Both the position numbers and the translations under genes were made by a program. Source: Talinum fruticosum (taxonomy: Eukaryota; Streptophyta; Magnoliopsida; Caryophyllales; Talinaceae). From it: a stretch of DNA of 64,000 nt. Of this stretch, positions 1-11,889 are shown piece after piece (position 1 is the stretch's first letter; each line of letters starts with the position of its first letter). Location: positions 1 to 64,000 of the forward strand of contig JAITYX010000135.1 in NCBI GenBank assembly GCA_021018815.1, read 5' to 3'. The notes under the pieces are model-generated. The model did not search any database, was not told the DNA's origin, and saw only the letters and a list, made by a program, of their open reading frames with translations.

Positions 1-817
1 ATTAAACTAAAATTCTTGTTACTCAACTCCCTTGCGCTAATTCCGTTTAGATCTTAATTGAGCATATACTCGTTAAAGTAGTCGATTAGATCAAGCAATG
101 ATATTCATACGAGGTAATGCGTTACGGATTCAAATCAAGAAAATGAAAATACATATATACAAATACCTAAATATTTCGTAGTTAATATTGTTGTTATTAT
201 TATTGTCATTGTTATTGTTATTGTTAGATGCAACTAATTCGATTAATTTGCCAAGCCCAACTTATCTTTCGATCCTTATTCCTAACGTAATTTCTTTATT
301 TCTCACTTCATCGAATTCACGCCCATAGCAATTACTCAATCTACCAATGCCTTTCCATAGGAGGCTTCACGATTAACCAAATTGCTCAAAACTCATACAT
401 ATACCAACTTAAGGTCATGAGCATTACTTTCACCACAAAATTCACATTCGAAATCACAATTAGGCATGCTTAATATTTGAACTATCTTCTCAAACCTCTG
501 CAAGTACACATTAGCTAGTTCAACTTATGCATATACTCGCCCTACGTTTGCTCAATATAGTCATTCCCCAAAATCTCAAAATCCATCCAATTACTCAATT
601 ACATAACCAAACATCCCTAATTTCGTTCTCTAAATTATAATTTCCTAAAAGAAATTACATTGATACACAATTAGTCCATCAACCGCCATACCTCGGTCAT
701 CCATACCAATCCGAATTTTCCCAAATCAATCCTCAAATTCACTTTACAAATATATTTCTAGATTATATACTTCAATTTACCACTACAATTGCTTAAATAA
801 ATAAGGAATTTGATAGC

Positions 818-1384
818 TTAGGGTTTAACGTTTACCTTCAAATTCGGAGAGGAGAAGTCGAGGAGGACAAGCGGGGGTGGCGGTGGACGCCGGCTGCACC
901 GGCAACCACTTGGCGAGGCGGCGACAAACTCCGGCGGCCGCTGCGGCTGGGGTTGGCTGCCAAGCGAACCGCGGCGGAGGAATCGAACAGCGCCCGCGGG
1001 AGGAAGAGAGGGATGGCGAGAGCACGAGCGAGGGAGGGAGCGAGACCGAGGGGCGCAGGGCGTCCTCCTAGCGACGCCGACGCCGGCTTCGGCCGGCGTT
1101 GGTGGCGTTTGGTGACCGAGAGAAGACCGCGGCAGTGGATCGCGAAGGGAAACCGGGAACAGGGGAGCGAGGGCACCGCGAGAGCGAGAACCCGCACGAG
1201 GCGCGACGGAGAGAGAGGGAGGGAAACAGATGGCCGGCGCCGGCCGTCCGGCCGGCGTCGGTCGTCGCTGGTGGCCGGAGTAGCAGCACGGACGCGGAGG
1301 AAGAGGTGGAGGAGGGCGAGGAGGAAGCGAGAGGGAGCAGGGAAGCGAATTGAGAGAATTAGGAGACCGAAGCTTGCCCGGCAT
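818..1384 (-). other. GC-rich island inside gypsy-1 3' LTR with a 188-codon open frame
   Basis: A sharp block of high GC content in an otherwise AT-rich LTR, repeated at 9574-10131 in the other LTR. The minus strand (the element's sense strand) is open for 188 codons here and 185 in the other copy, starting at the homologous ATG; other frames are open as well. The predicted peptide is Pro/Ser/Arg-rich with no recognisable domain. The two copies differ by frame-changing indels, which argues against selection on a protein. More likely it is a CpG-rich leader or promoter segment, possibly captured from a host gene's 5' region. Confidence 0.5.
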
Positions 1385-1494
1385 TTCTATTCCTGATTCT
1401 ATTTTATTTATTATTATTATTATTATTATTTTTTTGTAAACATTTCCAGATTAATCCAATTCTGGATTTTTCTAAAAAAATCTGCTTAATTCAC

Positions 1495-1540
<46 letters not shown>
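1495..1540. repeat. (ATT)n microsatellite in gypsy-1 3' LTR
   Basis: Uninterrupted ATT units. The homologous tract at about 10243-10277 in the other LTR is shorter, so it has changed length since insertion. Confidence 0.95.
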
Positions 1541-1906
1541 GCTTTATTTTTATGTTTATTTTTATGTATTTATTTATTTATTTGTTATTTTTTTGTTACT
1601 CTTTAATTTTATTTTATCTTACTCGCTGATGTTTATAACTTGTAAATATAATTGCCCGCTTGAAATATAATATTAGCGACCTTGTCATTATATGCCAACT
1701 CATGTAAATTTTTGAAATTTACATATGCGAAATTTTATAATCATCATTATGAGATTTTATCAAGGCCACTTCGTCGCCCGAGCTGCATAACACGTATACA
1801 TAAAAATAATTTAAATATGAAATATCGAATTGAAGTGCACGCGCTCAATTATATTAATCTTGTAATTAATAAGATAGATAATGTGATTTAAGGTCGGGTT
1901 GTTAGA

Positions 1907-1925
1907 GTCTTCCCCCTTAAAATAA
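1907..1925 (-). other. gypsy-1 polypurine tract
   Basis: On the minus strand this reads as a purine run (TTAAGGGGGAAGACTC) immediately before the 3' LTR, where plus-strand DNA synthesis of an LTR element is primed. It fixes the element's orientation. Confidence 0.8.
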
Positions 1926-3120
1926 GTTTCGTCCTCGAAACTTGCACATTTGACAATAAGGTTTGCGAGACTTAGCTTAAGGTAAGTGAGGATACTTATT
2001 CCTCATATCTTCCTCGGTTTCTCATGTGGCTTCTAAGGATGTATGGTTTAGTTCACAAAACTTTAACTCAAGAAGTGCTCTTATTCCGAGTTTGTTGGCC
2101 TTAAAATCTAATATTTGCAGTGGACGCTTCTTATATACCCAATTATTAGTGATTTTTAGGGTTTTGTCATAATACTATTGTTTGGATCGTGTGCACATTC
2201 CCTGAACTACAAAGTATGAAAAGCTTTGTGTGTCTACTTGAGTTCATAAGACAAACTAACTTATAAGTCACTCGGTTTTAACTCCTGTATGATCTCATAC
2301 AGCTCGATATATCTTAGTTTTGATTTTTTTCCTTTATATTGAACCTTGGACCCCTTTCGCTGGGACAATTCAAAAACACTTTTATCTATATGGCTCTTTT
2401 GTCGACTCTGAATTGCTTTGATATGTTCCTGAATCCTCCTAACATTTTTGTTCTCGTAATCAATGCTTCATCCATTTTAGAACAACACAACATGATCCTG
2501 CATTTCCTTTCATATAACACTTTACATAGAGCCATCTTAATGGTGACCCGATAATGTTTATTACGTAAGAATTCCATCTAAGGTAAATTATTCTCTTGTT
2601 CACTTGGAAGTCGAGTATATATATTCCGAGTATATTTCCTAATATTTGATTTACTTTTTCATTTTGCCCATTTAGCTCTGGATGATACAACCTATCGAAA
2701 CTCATTTTAGCCCCAAAAGCTCGCTATAAAGCTTCTCAAAATTCACGTGAAACCTCTTGTCACTATTGATATAATGTCCTTTGGTATTCCATGTAACATA
2801 ATAACTTCCTTAACGTATAATTATACCGGTATCTCCACACTCGCATGTGTCATGTGTTGATACAAAATATGCAGATTAATAAGTTGGTCAACAATCACCC
2901 AAATAACATTTTTTTCAAAAATAATAGGTAATTCTATGACAGAGCTCGTTGAAATTGAATCTCATTTTCGGGTAAGAATCTCCAAAGGTCTTGACTCCTG
3001 CAAGACTTTGATGTTCGACCTTTACCAATTGCCAGGTTAACCACTTATTCACGTATTCTGCAATATCCCTTTTTATATTATTCCACCAAAATATTGCTTC
3101 AAGTCTATATACATTTTGTT
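1926..3120 (-). pseudogene. gypsy-1 integrase and chromodomain-like tail (decayed)
   Basis: Minus-strand translation shows fragments of a chromovirus integrase. The zinc-binding and linker part (about 2950-3110) has FWW-like and EHQ-type motifs. A core segment around 2850-2900 reads like the conserved IWVIVD stretch. At 2460-2705 is SFDRLYHPELNGQNEKVNQ, matching the YHPQTDGQ..R.NQ motif near the catalytic Glu. Close to the LTR (about 1925-2045) is a chromodomain-like end with EATCETEEDMRNKYPHL. The family joins cDNA to chromatin, and the chromodomain is thought to bias target choice. Stops and frameshifts interrupt every segment, so no product is expected. Confidence 0.75.
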
Positions 3121-3299
3121 CCTCCTATCCGTATCAAGTATCGTGTATTATGTGATTCCTCAAGAATTTTCCTTTTCTATTCCTCTTTCTTCAATACACA
3201 AAACCGATTCCGAAGGCTTAAGGTCCCCTCATCGTATATTCCTTGAAACCAGGAGATTTTCCTTTTAATATTTTTCTTATTCCCTTCCATCGACATCAT

Positions 3300-3940
3300 C
3301 TTTTGGCCTAACTGAATTTCCTTCGTTATAATAGGTCATACCTCTATCGCTGCTAGGAACCCATTCATTTGTCCATGCGAGACCGACTCAATACTTATAT
3401 TGTGGAGATCTCATATAACCACGAGCTAAGTTGTCATTATTACCTTCAAACTGTGTTTTGTCTCCGTACTCCATGCATTTGCCACTATATTTGCTTTTAC
3501 TAAGTGATATTATATTTGTAAGTCATAATCCTTAAGTAATTCTACTAACAAAGCATTGCCTCGGATTGATCTTCTTTTGGGTACAAATGTACTCAAACTC
3601 GATGGTCAATATAAATCTTACTTGTTACCCCATACAAGTAATGTCTCCAAACATTTAAAGCAAAACAACAGGAGCCTACTCCAATTCGAGAGTAGAATAA
3701 GTCTTTTCGCATGATTTGAGTTGCTGAGATGCACAAGCTATGACCTTGCCATCCTGTATTAATGCGCATCCTAACCCGTTTTTAATGCCTCACTATAGAT
3801 GGTATACTTTTTACCTTCCATGAGTAAGGTAAGAATTTGGGTTGTGGGTAACATTTTCTTTAATTTCTAGAGTGTCTCTTCGCATTTATCCAGCTATTTA
3901 AATTAGGTTGTTTTGTTTAGCAAAGTTATTGGAGGTGACG

Positions 3941-4006
<66 letters not shown>

Positions 4007-4020
4007 GAAAAAAATCATGT
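3300..4020 (-). pseudogene. gypsy-1 RNase H remnant
   Basis: Minus-strand fragments around 3480-3660 resemble the RNase H core of chromoviruses: a RHYLYG stretch, then an IDHR segment and a KDYDL-like stretch. They lie in the expected place between reverse transcriptase and integrase. The region is broken by stops and contains a TA microsatellite at its upstream edge. Function in replication would be removal of the RNA strand; this copy is inactive. Confidence 0.6.
3943..3998. repeat. (TA)n microsatellite
   Basis: Pure TA dinucleotide tract followed by a T run, inserted or expanded inside the decayed pol gene of gypsy-1. Confidence 0.97.
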
Positions 4021-5060
4021 AGAAACCCTTTTATAATACCTTGTTAACTCAAGGAGACTCTTCACTTCGTACCATGGGTTGATATGAGGTATTCAATTAC
4101 TGCCTTTATTTTATGAGAGTTGACCCTAATCTCTTCCTTAGAAACATTATGCCCGATAAATGTCACTTCTTCTAACAAACACTCCCATTTTTGCCATTTA
4201 ACATATAATCGATGTTCTCTCAAGGTTTGTAGTACTATTCACAATTGCTTGTCATATTCTTTCTTATCCTTAGAGTATATAAGAATATCATCGAGAACCA
4301 CCACCACAAATTCATCTAGATAAGTCCTCAAAAATCTATTCATGAGATCCATAAATGCAATCAATACGTTGGTAAATCCTCTGGACATTACCGTAAATTC
4401 GTAGAGTCCATACTTAATTCCGAGAGCAATTCGGGAATACCTTCCTGTTTAATTCCAAGTTGGTAAAATATGCTAACCCTTGTATCTGATCAACAAATCA
4501 TTAACTCGAGGTAGCGGATACTTATTCTCGACAAACCTCTTGTGGTAACTTACTAACCCAAGAACACTCCTCATTTACATGACATTAGTTGGTCCGGATC
4601 ATTCCGTTACTACGTTTACCTTATGAGGATCGACCTTAATCTCTTCTTTGGAAACAACATGCCTAAAATGTCTCTTCCTCTAGCCAAACTCACTTTAGAC
4701 CTTTTGTAATTTGACACAGCACTTGATGTTTTCTTAATAGCTTGTAGTGCTATTCTCACATACTCGACATAGTTCTCCCTTATCTTTAAGGTATATAAGA
4801 ATATCGTGAATACTACTACCTCACATTATCTAGATAACGCCTACAAGTTCCATTGGTGAAATTCATGGATGTAGCATGTGTATTGGTAAGTCCACAGGGA
4901 ATCACCTTAAATTCATGATACCCATATCCGGCTCTAAACGCAGCTTTGACGAGTACCTTTCTGTTTAATTCAAAATTGAGGAAACACATCACCCTCTAAA
5001 GTTGATCAAACAAATCATTAATTCGGGGTAAAAGATGCTTATTCCGAGGAGGGGATTATT
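4021..5060 (-). pseudogene. gypsy-1 reverse transcriptase with an internal tandem duplication
   Basis: Two adjacent segments, about 4533-5050 and about 4021-4538, both read on the minus strand as the same stretch of gypsy reverse transcriptase. Each begins near a NKYPLPRVND/NKHLLPRIND motif. Segment two continues through an LDDILIYSKD-like palm motif to VSKEEI and on to SYY..F. Landmarks repeat with an offset of about 508-518 bp. Segment one runs into segment two at about 4535, so the enzyme fold is duplicated head to tail. Both copies carry stops. The duplication predates much divergence, because the two copies differ considerably. Confidence 0.7.
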
Positions 5061-5479
5061 TTGTTTAGCTCCGTATACTCTACATAGGGTCTCCAAGTAT
5101 CATCTTTTCCCTTCACAAATAAGATCGAAGTTCTCTAAGTTGACACACTTAGCCTAATAAATCCTTTTTACTCTCAACACCTTAGGTTCCATTGGGGTCA
5201 TTCTACATGGCGCTTTGAAAATGAATTATGCTTTAGGAATTAGTTCAATCTCAAACTCCATCTCCCTTTGAGGAGATATACCATGTAAATTTTTAAGAAA
5301 TACATCCGAAAAACCACGTACTACAGGTGTAATATTTATATTTGTCCCCCTTTTCTATCCTTAATAACATAACATCAATTCCTTATGTATGTCTTAATAA
5401 TTAACTAGCCTTCCTGATTGGAGTTATGAAATACTCCTTTGTATCCTTTTTCTCCCGAACACACTTCTTTCTCTTTTCG

Positions 5480-6010
5480 ACCCCTTAAAATAATCTTACA
5501 ACCTTTACAAACTTTGTTCACTTCATGTGTCGCCAACCCATCTATTTCTAACATTACCTCAATTCCCGCATATTAAATTGGATTACATCTACGAAAAATA
5601 ACTCCCCACATGTGACCTTGACACATGCCGATAAAGATTTGAGCCTTTTGCCCCTTTGTCATTTGGCAACTCGATTTGGTACTCTATTCGACCTTATGGT
5701 CATTTGAATTTAAGTGAGAGGCAACTAAGGGTAAATATAAATGAAAGGGTGGCACTTAGAATCAAATACAACATAAAAAGACTTTGAGTTTAGTACTACC
5801 GACAATCGTCATTCCTAAAGTTGTAGCTTCTTTCTTATTCATCACTTACACTTGTCCTACGAGTCACAAGTTTGGACGATGATGCGGTCCTTCACATGGT
5901 GTCATTAGGGCTTGGCATCTCCCTTCTCTACGACTTTCTGTCCTCTTGGGAAAATGTTTACTAAATGTTCAAGATTACCATAACACACATATTTATTACT
6001 ACCCATTCGA
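5480..6010 (-). pseudogene. gypsy-1 protease and zinc-knuckle remnant
   Basis: Minus-strand fragments: a CYGNLEH stretch at about 5950-6000 recalls the CCHC knuckle that follows gag. At about 5480-5600 is a VMLEIDGLATHEV stretch that recalls the end of the aspartic protease domain (ILGMDWL.H). Both lie in correct order between gag and reverse transcriptase. They are heavily mutated, and the active-site Asp motif was not identified. Confidence 0.45.
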
Positions 6011-6059
6011 CAACCTAATGCAGGTGTGATTTGTTTGGCAACATTTCCCACCGGGGTTC

Positions 6060-6950
6060 GAAGTAATCAATGAGTGACCCTTGTCGGAACTAGTACCATG
6101 TTTCTTCCGAACTACACCCTTACTTGTATTGTTTCACTTCCTTCCGAGTCTTTGGGATTTAAGGCCCTTAGTTCGCTCTTTACTCGCTCAACTCTTAATA
6201 ATATTTGATAAGTTGGCCAACAAGTTGATACCGAATATAATAGGTAAAGCTTCCTTAAATCTTATCATCTTTATCCCATCAATAGCGCCAAAACTTGGGG
6301 CAAACCTAGATATCTCCATAAATTTACTAGCATACTGCATTAACGTCATGTTATAGTTCATTTCTAGCTCTATAAACCCCTATTCTTTTTGTCCATGAAT
6401 TGCGAGTTGAGGAAAATTTAGCTCTAAACTCATCCAGAGATTTACCCCAAGTGAACTCACAACCTCAGTTTTTCATTATGCTCCACCATATGTCTGCTTA
6501 CATCAGTTAGATAATATATCCATGTTACTTATGCATCTATTTTTTCCTCAAGTACCTCAGCACATGTATCTCTTCCGTTCTCCCAAATCCATTCCTCTAT
6601 TTCCACTGCATCAGTTTTTCCACCATAGGTCTTAGAGTTATGACAAGTCACTCTATCGGCTTACTTGTTAGGCTTAAATGTGGATTCAGTAGGTACAAGA
6701 GGAATCCTTTTCATTAACTCTATCACCAAGTTCCTCTAATAGTTTGGGTCCATGGTATCGGTGAAAATCTCTAAGGGTATGAATTGGGTTTCACTAAGGA
6801 TTTGTTGCATGTTGAGAGGAGTTTCTAATGCCTATTCGGCAAGTCCTTAGTCATTGTCCAACTCTACGGTTACATCCACGTTATTACTTTCTACCGGAGA
6901 CACGTTGCATCATACAAATATAAATTTCTCTTAATTAATTTCTTTTCCCT
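6060..6950 (-). pseudogene. gypsy-1 gag remnant
   Basis: On the minus strand near 6400-6650 the translation YGGKTDAVEIEEWIWE, then a YYLTDVSRHMVE segment, matches the pattern of plant chromovirus gag (F.G..DP..AEEWL, then Y.L...A..WW). Gag would form the particle that packages element RNA. In-frame stops and indels throughout make this a pseudogene. The antisense open frame at 6081-6356 is a shadow. Confidence 0.6.
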
Positions 6951-7628
6951 CTCCTATGAACCAAGTTGCTCACAACTTCTAATATAAAACATACTTAGTT
7001 AACTCACGCCTTTATGGCGTTTATATGATAAGCAATACCAAATTGTATGTTAGATTATCATTCTCTCGGAATTCTTATCGGTTGAGGAATCCTCGATCAA
7101 AGGGACTCCCGTGGCTTATTCGGATGTCGGCTTTGCTTTCTAATTCCAACTTAAAGGTATTAAAGGAAATTTTCTAAAAGAGTTTGGTATTTCCTAAAAA
7201 TTTCGGCGGAATTCCGTTTGTAATATGGTCTATCCCATAAACTTAAAGCTTTAAAACCCTGCATAAAACCACAATATCACTCAACGAGCCACACGCTCGG
7301 AGTACACAACTCAACGGCCACACGCCGGAGTGCAACCAATATACATTAGCGCTTAAAACCACCCCAAATGGCTCATAATACATCCGAAACAAACTTTATG
7401 GACTTAATTAGAACTGCAAAACTTAAAAGCATATGAAACGCATGTCCGCAACTTAAGTCATTACGTACATTGTTTATACTAGCATAACCCCAAAGGTGTA
7501 TACATCAATTCAACATTAACTACACTACATCCACAAATCCCAAAATGACAACTTGCGGAAATAATAGCCACGTAATTTTTCCTAAACGTCAAATAATGAC
7601 ACCTTAGAATCCTATTGCTCACGAGTGA

Positions 7629-7655
7629 TCTCTAAACCCGGCTCGATACCACAAC
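7629..7655 (-). other. gypsy-1 primer binding site (tRNA-Met type)
   Basis: The minus strand next to the 5' LTR reads TTGTGGTATCGAGCCGGG, close to the TGGTATCAGAGCC site complementary to plant initiator tRNA-Met. CAGAG is replaced by CGAG, one of the recurrent CAG-to-CGA changes in this window. Confidence 0.8.
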
Positions 7656-10241
7656 CGTAACGCCCCGAGTTACCATTACTTAATAATTCCCTAATTCGAG
7701 AATATTAGGTAAGGTCGCAGCGGAAGTTAGCGGTCGAAGGCGTCACCGCCACCCTAATAATAGGACAAGGCTAAAATAAAATATCATAGCACCCTGTGTT
7801 TATCGGTTATGCGTAAGTCTTTGAAAGCACTAAATGTTATGTTGCACGGGGCCAAGCCCGGCAATATAAATAAACTAATCCCACAAGTAGAGTCCTGCTA
7901 AACCTTTATACATTAGACAAGCCAATACAACAGTCTACGGTAGGAAATACGCAATATTTAATTACATTCCAAAGTTAAACCCGTAATTTAACGAGGTTAA
8001 GAATCACTCGTGAGCATCTAATCCCATCATAGCACAATGATAACGACATACCCAGACCATGTCTTGCTCCCATCAGGCTTCTTAGGCAATGGACTGTTCA
8101 CGTATGCTTTTCCTAAAACAAAAACATTAAAATAATTCGAAAAATGAGTCAAAACTCAGTACGAACATTCCTGCACGATTAAATAATTTTGAAACACATT
8201 GATTGAGCGCGCGCATTTCAATTCATTTTAGTTTGAAATCGGGGGAAAGAATATAAGTAAAACTTGCTTGCCGGTTATTATCCGAAAGTGGAACCCCTTG
8301 ATAATTGATACGATCTTAGTAAGGTGCACACCTCCCGGCCGACCGAGAACCCGAGTTGAAGCCGCGCGGGTTGGGCATAAGCCCCGGTTATTGATAATTG
8401 ATGGGCATAAGCCCCGATAATTGATAATTGGGCGGGGACCACTTGATTAGGTGGCAAAACTTGATTTGCAAATGGTTCATTATTAATTATATATATGAGA
8501 AATGTTGAGATTTGATGAAATATGTGAGTTTTGAAAGGTACGAGCAATGAACGTACTCGAACCGAGAATGCTTGTTTCTCCCCTTTTCATAAAGTTTTAA
8601 TTTACCAGCTATCCAAGCAATCGAAGTGGCCTCGGTTTTGTTTCAAATAGATTTCCCTTGTTAATAATGTTTTTCTTGAGTTTTAATACTTGAATTCGTA
8701 TAATAGTTGGCGATTGGATTCACTTTCTTTATTTATTAAGTAATCGATTAAACTAAAATTCTTGTTACTCAACTCCCTTGCGCTAATTCCGTTTAGATCT
8801 TAATTGAGCGTATACTCGTTAAAGTAGTCGATTAGATCAAGCAATGATATTCATACGAGGTAATGCGTTACGGATTCAAATCAAGAAAATGAAAATACAT
8901 ATATACAAATACCTAAATATTTCGTAGTTAATATTGTTGTTATTATTATTGTCATTGTTATTGTTATTGTTAGATGCAACTAATTCGATTAATTTGCCAA
9001 GCCCAACTTATCTTTCGATCCTTATTCCTAACGTAATTTCTTTATTTCTCACTTCATCGAATTCACGCCCATAGCAATTACTCAATCTACCAATGCCTTT
9101 CCATAGGGAGGCTTCACGATTAACCAAATTGCTCAAAACTCATACATATACCAACTTAAGGTCATGAGCATTACTTTCACCACAAAATTCACATTCGAAA
9201 TCACAATTAAGCATGCTTAATATTTGAACTATCTTCTCAAACCTCTGCAAGTACACATTAGCTAGTTCAACTTATGCATATACTACGCCCTACGTTTGCT
9301 CAATATAGTCATTCCCCAAAATCTAAAAATCCATCCAATTACTCAATTACATAACCAAACATCCCTAATTTCGTTCTCTAAATTATAATTTCCTAAAAGA
9401 AATTACATTGATACACAATTAGTCCATCAACCGCCATACCTCGACTCATCCATACCAATCCGAATTTTCCCAAATCGATCCTCAAATTCACCTTACAAAT
9501 ATATTTCTAGATTATATACTTCAATTTACCACTACAATTGCTTAAATAAATAAGGAATTTGATAGCTTAGGGTTTAACGTTTACCTTCAAATTCGGAGAG
9601 GAGAAGTCGAGGAGGACAAGCGGGGGTGGCGGTGGACGGCGGCTGCACCGGCAACCACTTGGCGAGGCGGCGACAAACTCCGGCGGCCGCTGCGGCTGGG
9701 GTTGGCTGCCAAGTGAACCGCGGCGAGAGGAATCGAACAGACACCGCGGGAGGAAGAGAGGGATGGCGAGAGCACGAGCGAGGGAGGGAGCGAGACCGAG
9801 GGGCGTAGGGCGTCCTCCTAGCGACGCCGACGCCGGCTTCGGCCGGCGTTGGTGGCGTTGGTGACCGAGAGAAGACCGCGGCGATGGATCGCGAAGGGAA
9901 ACCGGGAACAGGGAGCAGGGCTCCGCGAGAGCGAGAACCCGCACGAGGCGCGACGGAGAGAGAGGGAGGGAAACAGATGGCCGGCACCGGTCGTCCGGCC
10001 GGCGTCTGGTCGTGCTGGTGGCCGGAGTAGCAGCACGAGACGCGGAGGAAGAGGCTGCAGGAGGGCAGGAGGAAGCAGAGGGAGCAGGGAAGCGAATTGA
10101 GAGAATTAGGAGACCGAAGCTTGCCCGGCATTTCTATTCCCGATTCTATTTTATTTATTATTATTATTATTATTTTTTTTTTGTAAACATTTCCAGATTA
10201 ATCCAATTCTGGATTTTTCTAAAAAAATCTGCTTAATTCAC

Positions 10242-10275
<34 letters not shown>

Positions 10276-10642
10276 TTGCTTTATTTTTATGTTTATTTTT
10301 ATGTATTTATTTATTTATTTGTTATTTTTTTGTTACTCTTTAATTTTATTTTATCTTACTCGCTGATGTTTATAACTTGTAAATATAATTGCCCGCTTGA
10401 AATATAATATTAGCGACCTTGATTATATGCCAACTCATGTAAATTTTTGAAATTTACATATGCGAAATTTTATAATCATCATTATGAGATTTTTATCAAG
10501 GCCTCTTCGTCGCTCGAGCTGCATAACACGTATACATAAAAATAATTTAAATATGAAATATCGAATTGAAGTGCACGCGCTCAATTATATTAATCTTGTA
10601 ATTAATAAGATAGATAATGTGATTTAAGGTCGGGTTGTTACA
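7656..10642 (-). repeat. gypsy-1 5' LTR, complete
   Basis: A 2987-bp LTR. On the minus strand it opens TGTAACAACCCGACC at 10642 and ends ...GTTACGG at 7656, where TG/CA termini are expected; the outer dinucleotide here reads CG. It contains an (ATT)n tract near 10243-10277, a GC-rich island at 9574-10131 matching 818-1384, and at 8300-8430 a short direct repeat (ataagccccg with attgataattg). The start abuts copia-A coding sequence at 10643. Confidence 0.9.
8300..8435. repeat. short tandem-like repeats in gypsy-1 LTR
   Basis: The blocks gataattgat and ggcataagccccg recur several times between 8298 and 8430, forming an imperfect local repeat. No coding role is visible. Confidence 0.6.
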
Positions 10643-11495
10643 ATGGGAGAACTTAATTTCTTCCTTGGGTTACAAATCACACAAGACAAAGATGGAATCT
10701 TTGTTCATCAATCAAAGTACACCAAGGAACTGCTGAAGAAATACAAACTTCAAGATGCAAAGCACGCATCTACCCCTATGAGCAAGTAGCATAAAGCTTG
10801 ACTCGGATGAGAAAGGTAAAGCAATAGATCGAAACTCTATCGAGGTATGATTGGATCTTTGCTATATCTTACTTCCAACGAGGCCAGATATAATGTTCAG
10901 TGTTTGCCTATGCGCACGATTTCAAGCTAATCCAAAAGAATCACATCTCACTGCGGTGAAGAGAATATTTAGATATCTTGTAGGTACTCGGAATTTAGGT
11001 CTATGGTATTCCGGAGACTCGGAACTAACTTTGACTGGATACTCGGACGCGGACTACGCAAGATACAAAGTTGATCGAAAGAGCACATCTGGAGCTTGCC
11101 AATTTCGGGTCAATCCCTAATATCTTGGCACTCAAAGAAGCGTAACTCAGTAGCTCTATCAACTGCTGAAGCTGAATATATTGCAGCTGGAGCCTATTGC
11201 GCTCAGATTCTATGGATTAAACAACACTTGAAGGATCTTGGACTATTCCTCAACTCGGTTCCAATCAAATGTGACAACCAAAGCGCAATCAGTATCACCA
11301 AGAATCCTGTCCAACACTAAAAACAAAGCATATCGAGGTGAGGTATCACTTCTTACGCGATCACTCGGAAAAAGGTGATATTGAACTTCAGTTCATTCCT
11401 ACTAATCTTCAACTAGCTGATATCTTTACTAAGCCTCTTAGTGAAGATCGGTTTTGTTTTATTCGGAATGAGCTTGGTATGTTAAATGTTTAATT
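10643..11495 (+). pseudogene. copia-A reverse transcriptase end and RNase H (broken)
   Basis: The reading opens with MGELNFFLGLQITQDKDG, the conserved copia reverse-transcriptase stretch that follows the YVDD box. It continues to the KY.TKELLKKY segment, then RPDIMFSVCLCARF at about 10880. RNase H follows: YSDADYARYKVDRKSTSGAC at 11040-11100, then ALSTAEAEYIAA and the terminal HFLRDHSEKGDIEL, FTKPL and NELGMLNV motifs. Frame changes at about 10790, 11100 and 11320 break it. The one at 11100 lies at a cgggtc where a CTG codon is expected from the family. The 5' portion is separated by the gypsy-1 insertion. Confidence 0.85.
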
Positions 11496-11881
11496 ATGTG
11501 CTATTCTTGTTGCATAATTCCGTGCTCTGTGCTTTCATCTTTAATAACCATTAGTTCGATTGATTCAGTGATACTTGGGCTAATAGTTACTTAGTGTTTC
11601 GAGTCACTCGAAACCATTCGAGTAAAACTCGGACGTAGAGAAACTTGGACTTCAAATTTTCTGAAACTATCTCTAGAACAGTGGAGAGTTTCGGATCATA
11701 TTTTCAAAATCTTCTTCTCTCTCTCTCTCGAGCGCTGTGATCGGATATTAGCCGTGGATTTCTAACCGCTGGAATCTTAACCATTGAAGAGAACCGTCAC
11801 ACCTGGTCTTCGGTGACTGATGGACAAGCCGAGTCGAACGGAGTTACACTTAACGGATAGTTGACGGCGCGCTTATTCTTT

Positions 11882-11889
11882 TATAAATA
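11882..11889 (+). promoter_or_regulatory. Internal TATA box upstream of copia-A accessory ORF
   Basis: TATAAATA lies 238 bp before the accessory ORF ATG, after pol has ended. The matching position in copia-B (40568-40576) is TATATATTT, followed in both by the conserved agcgcctattc. A splice-donor-like cgtaagt follows at about 12014 (and at 40710 in copia-B). This arrangement suggests a separate promoter and 5' leader; it is inference from sequence alone. Confidence 0.5.

Larger units (their letters stand above)
1..1906 (-). repeat. gypsy-1 3' LTR, partial
   Basis: Collinear with 8747-10642. Differences are few: about eight by eye in the first 790 positions, with more small indels in the GC-rich block at 825-1340. 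The inner end reads gttaga where the other LTR ends gttaca, so the terminal dinucleotide is altered. The LTR includes a GC-rich island (825-1340) and an (ATT)n tract at 1495-1540. Confidence 0.92.
1..10642 (-). mobile_element. Ty3/gypsy chromovirus gypsy-1 (Tekay/Del-like), left LTR truncated by window
   Basis: The sequence at 1-1906 recurs at 8747-10642, giving two direct LTRs around a 5.7-kb interior. Orientation is minus: read that way the right LTR opens TGTAACAACCCGACC, a start typical of plant gypsy LTRs. A primer site resembling the tRNA-Met type lies next to 7656, and a purine tract lies next to 1907. The interior shows remnants, in minus-strand order, of gag, protease, duplicated reverse transcriptase, RNase H, integrase and a chromodomain-like tail. 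That order and the tail point to the chromovirus branch, most like Tekay/Del. The element interrupts copia-A: copia coding sequence resumes immediately at 10643. The reading frames carry many stops, so this copy is not autonomous. The target duplication cannot be checked because the left end is outside the window. Confidence 0.9.

Noticed and set aside
818..1396. Long overlapping open frames on both strands as protein genes
   Set aside because: They arise from GC-rich sequence inside an LTR, are open in several frames at once, and the two LTR copies differ by frame-changing indels.
7629..7655. tRNA gene
   Set aside because: Only the 3'-end complement of tRNA-Met is present, as a retrotransposon primer site; the same applies at 23718, 35184 and 60750.
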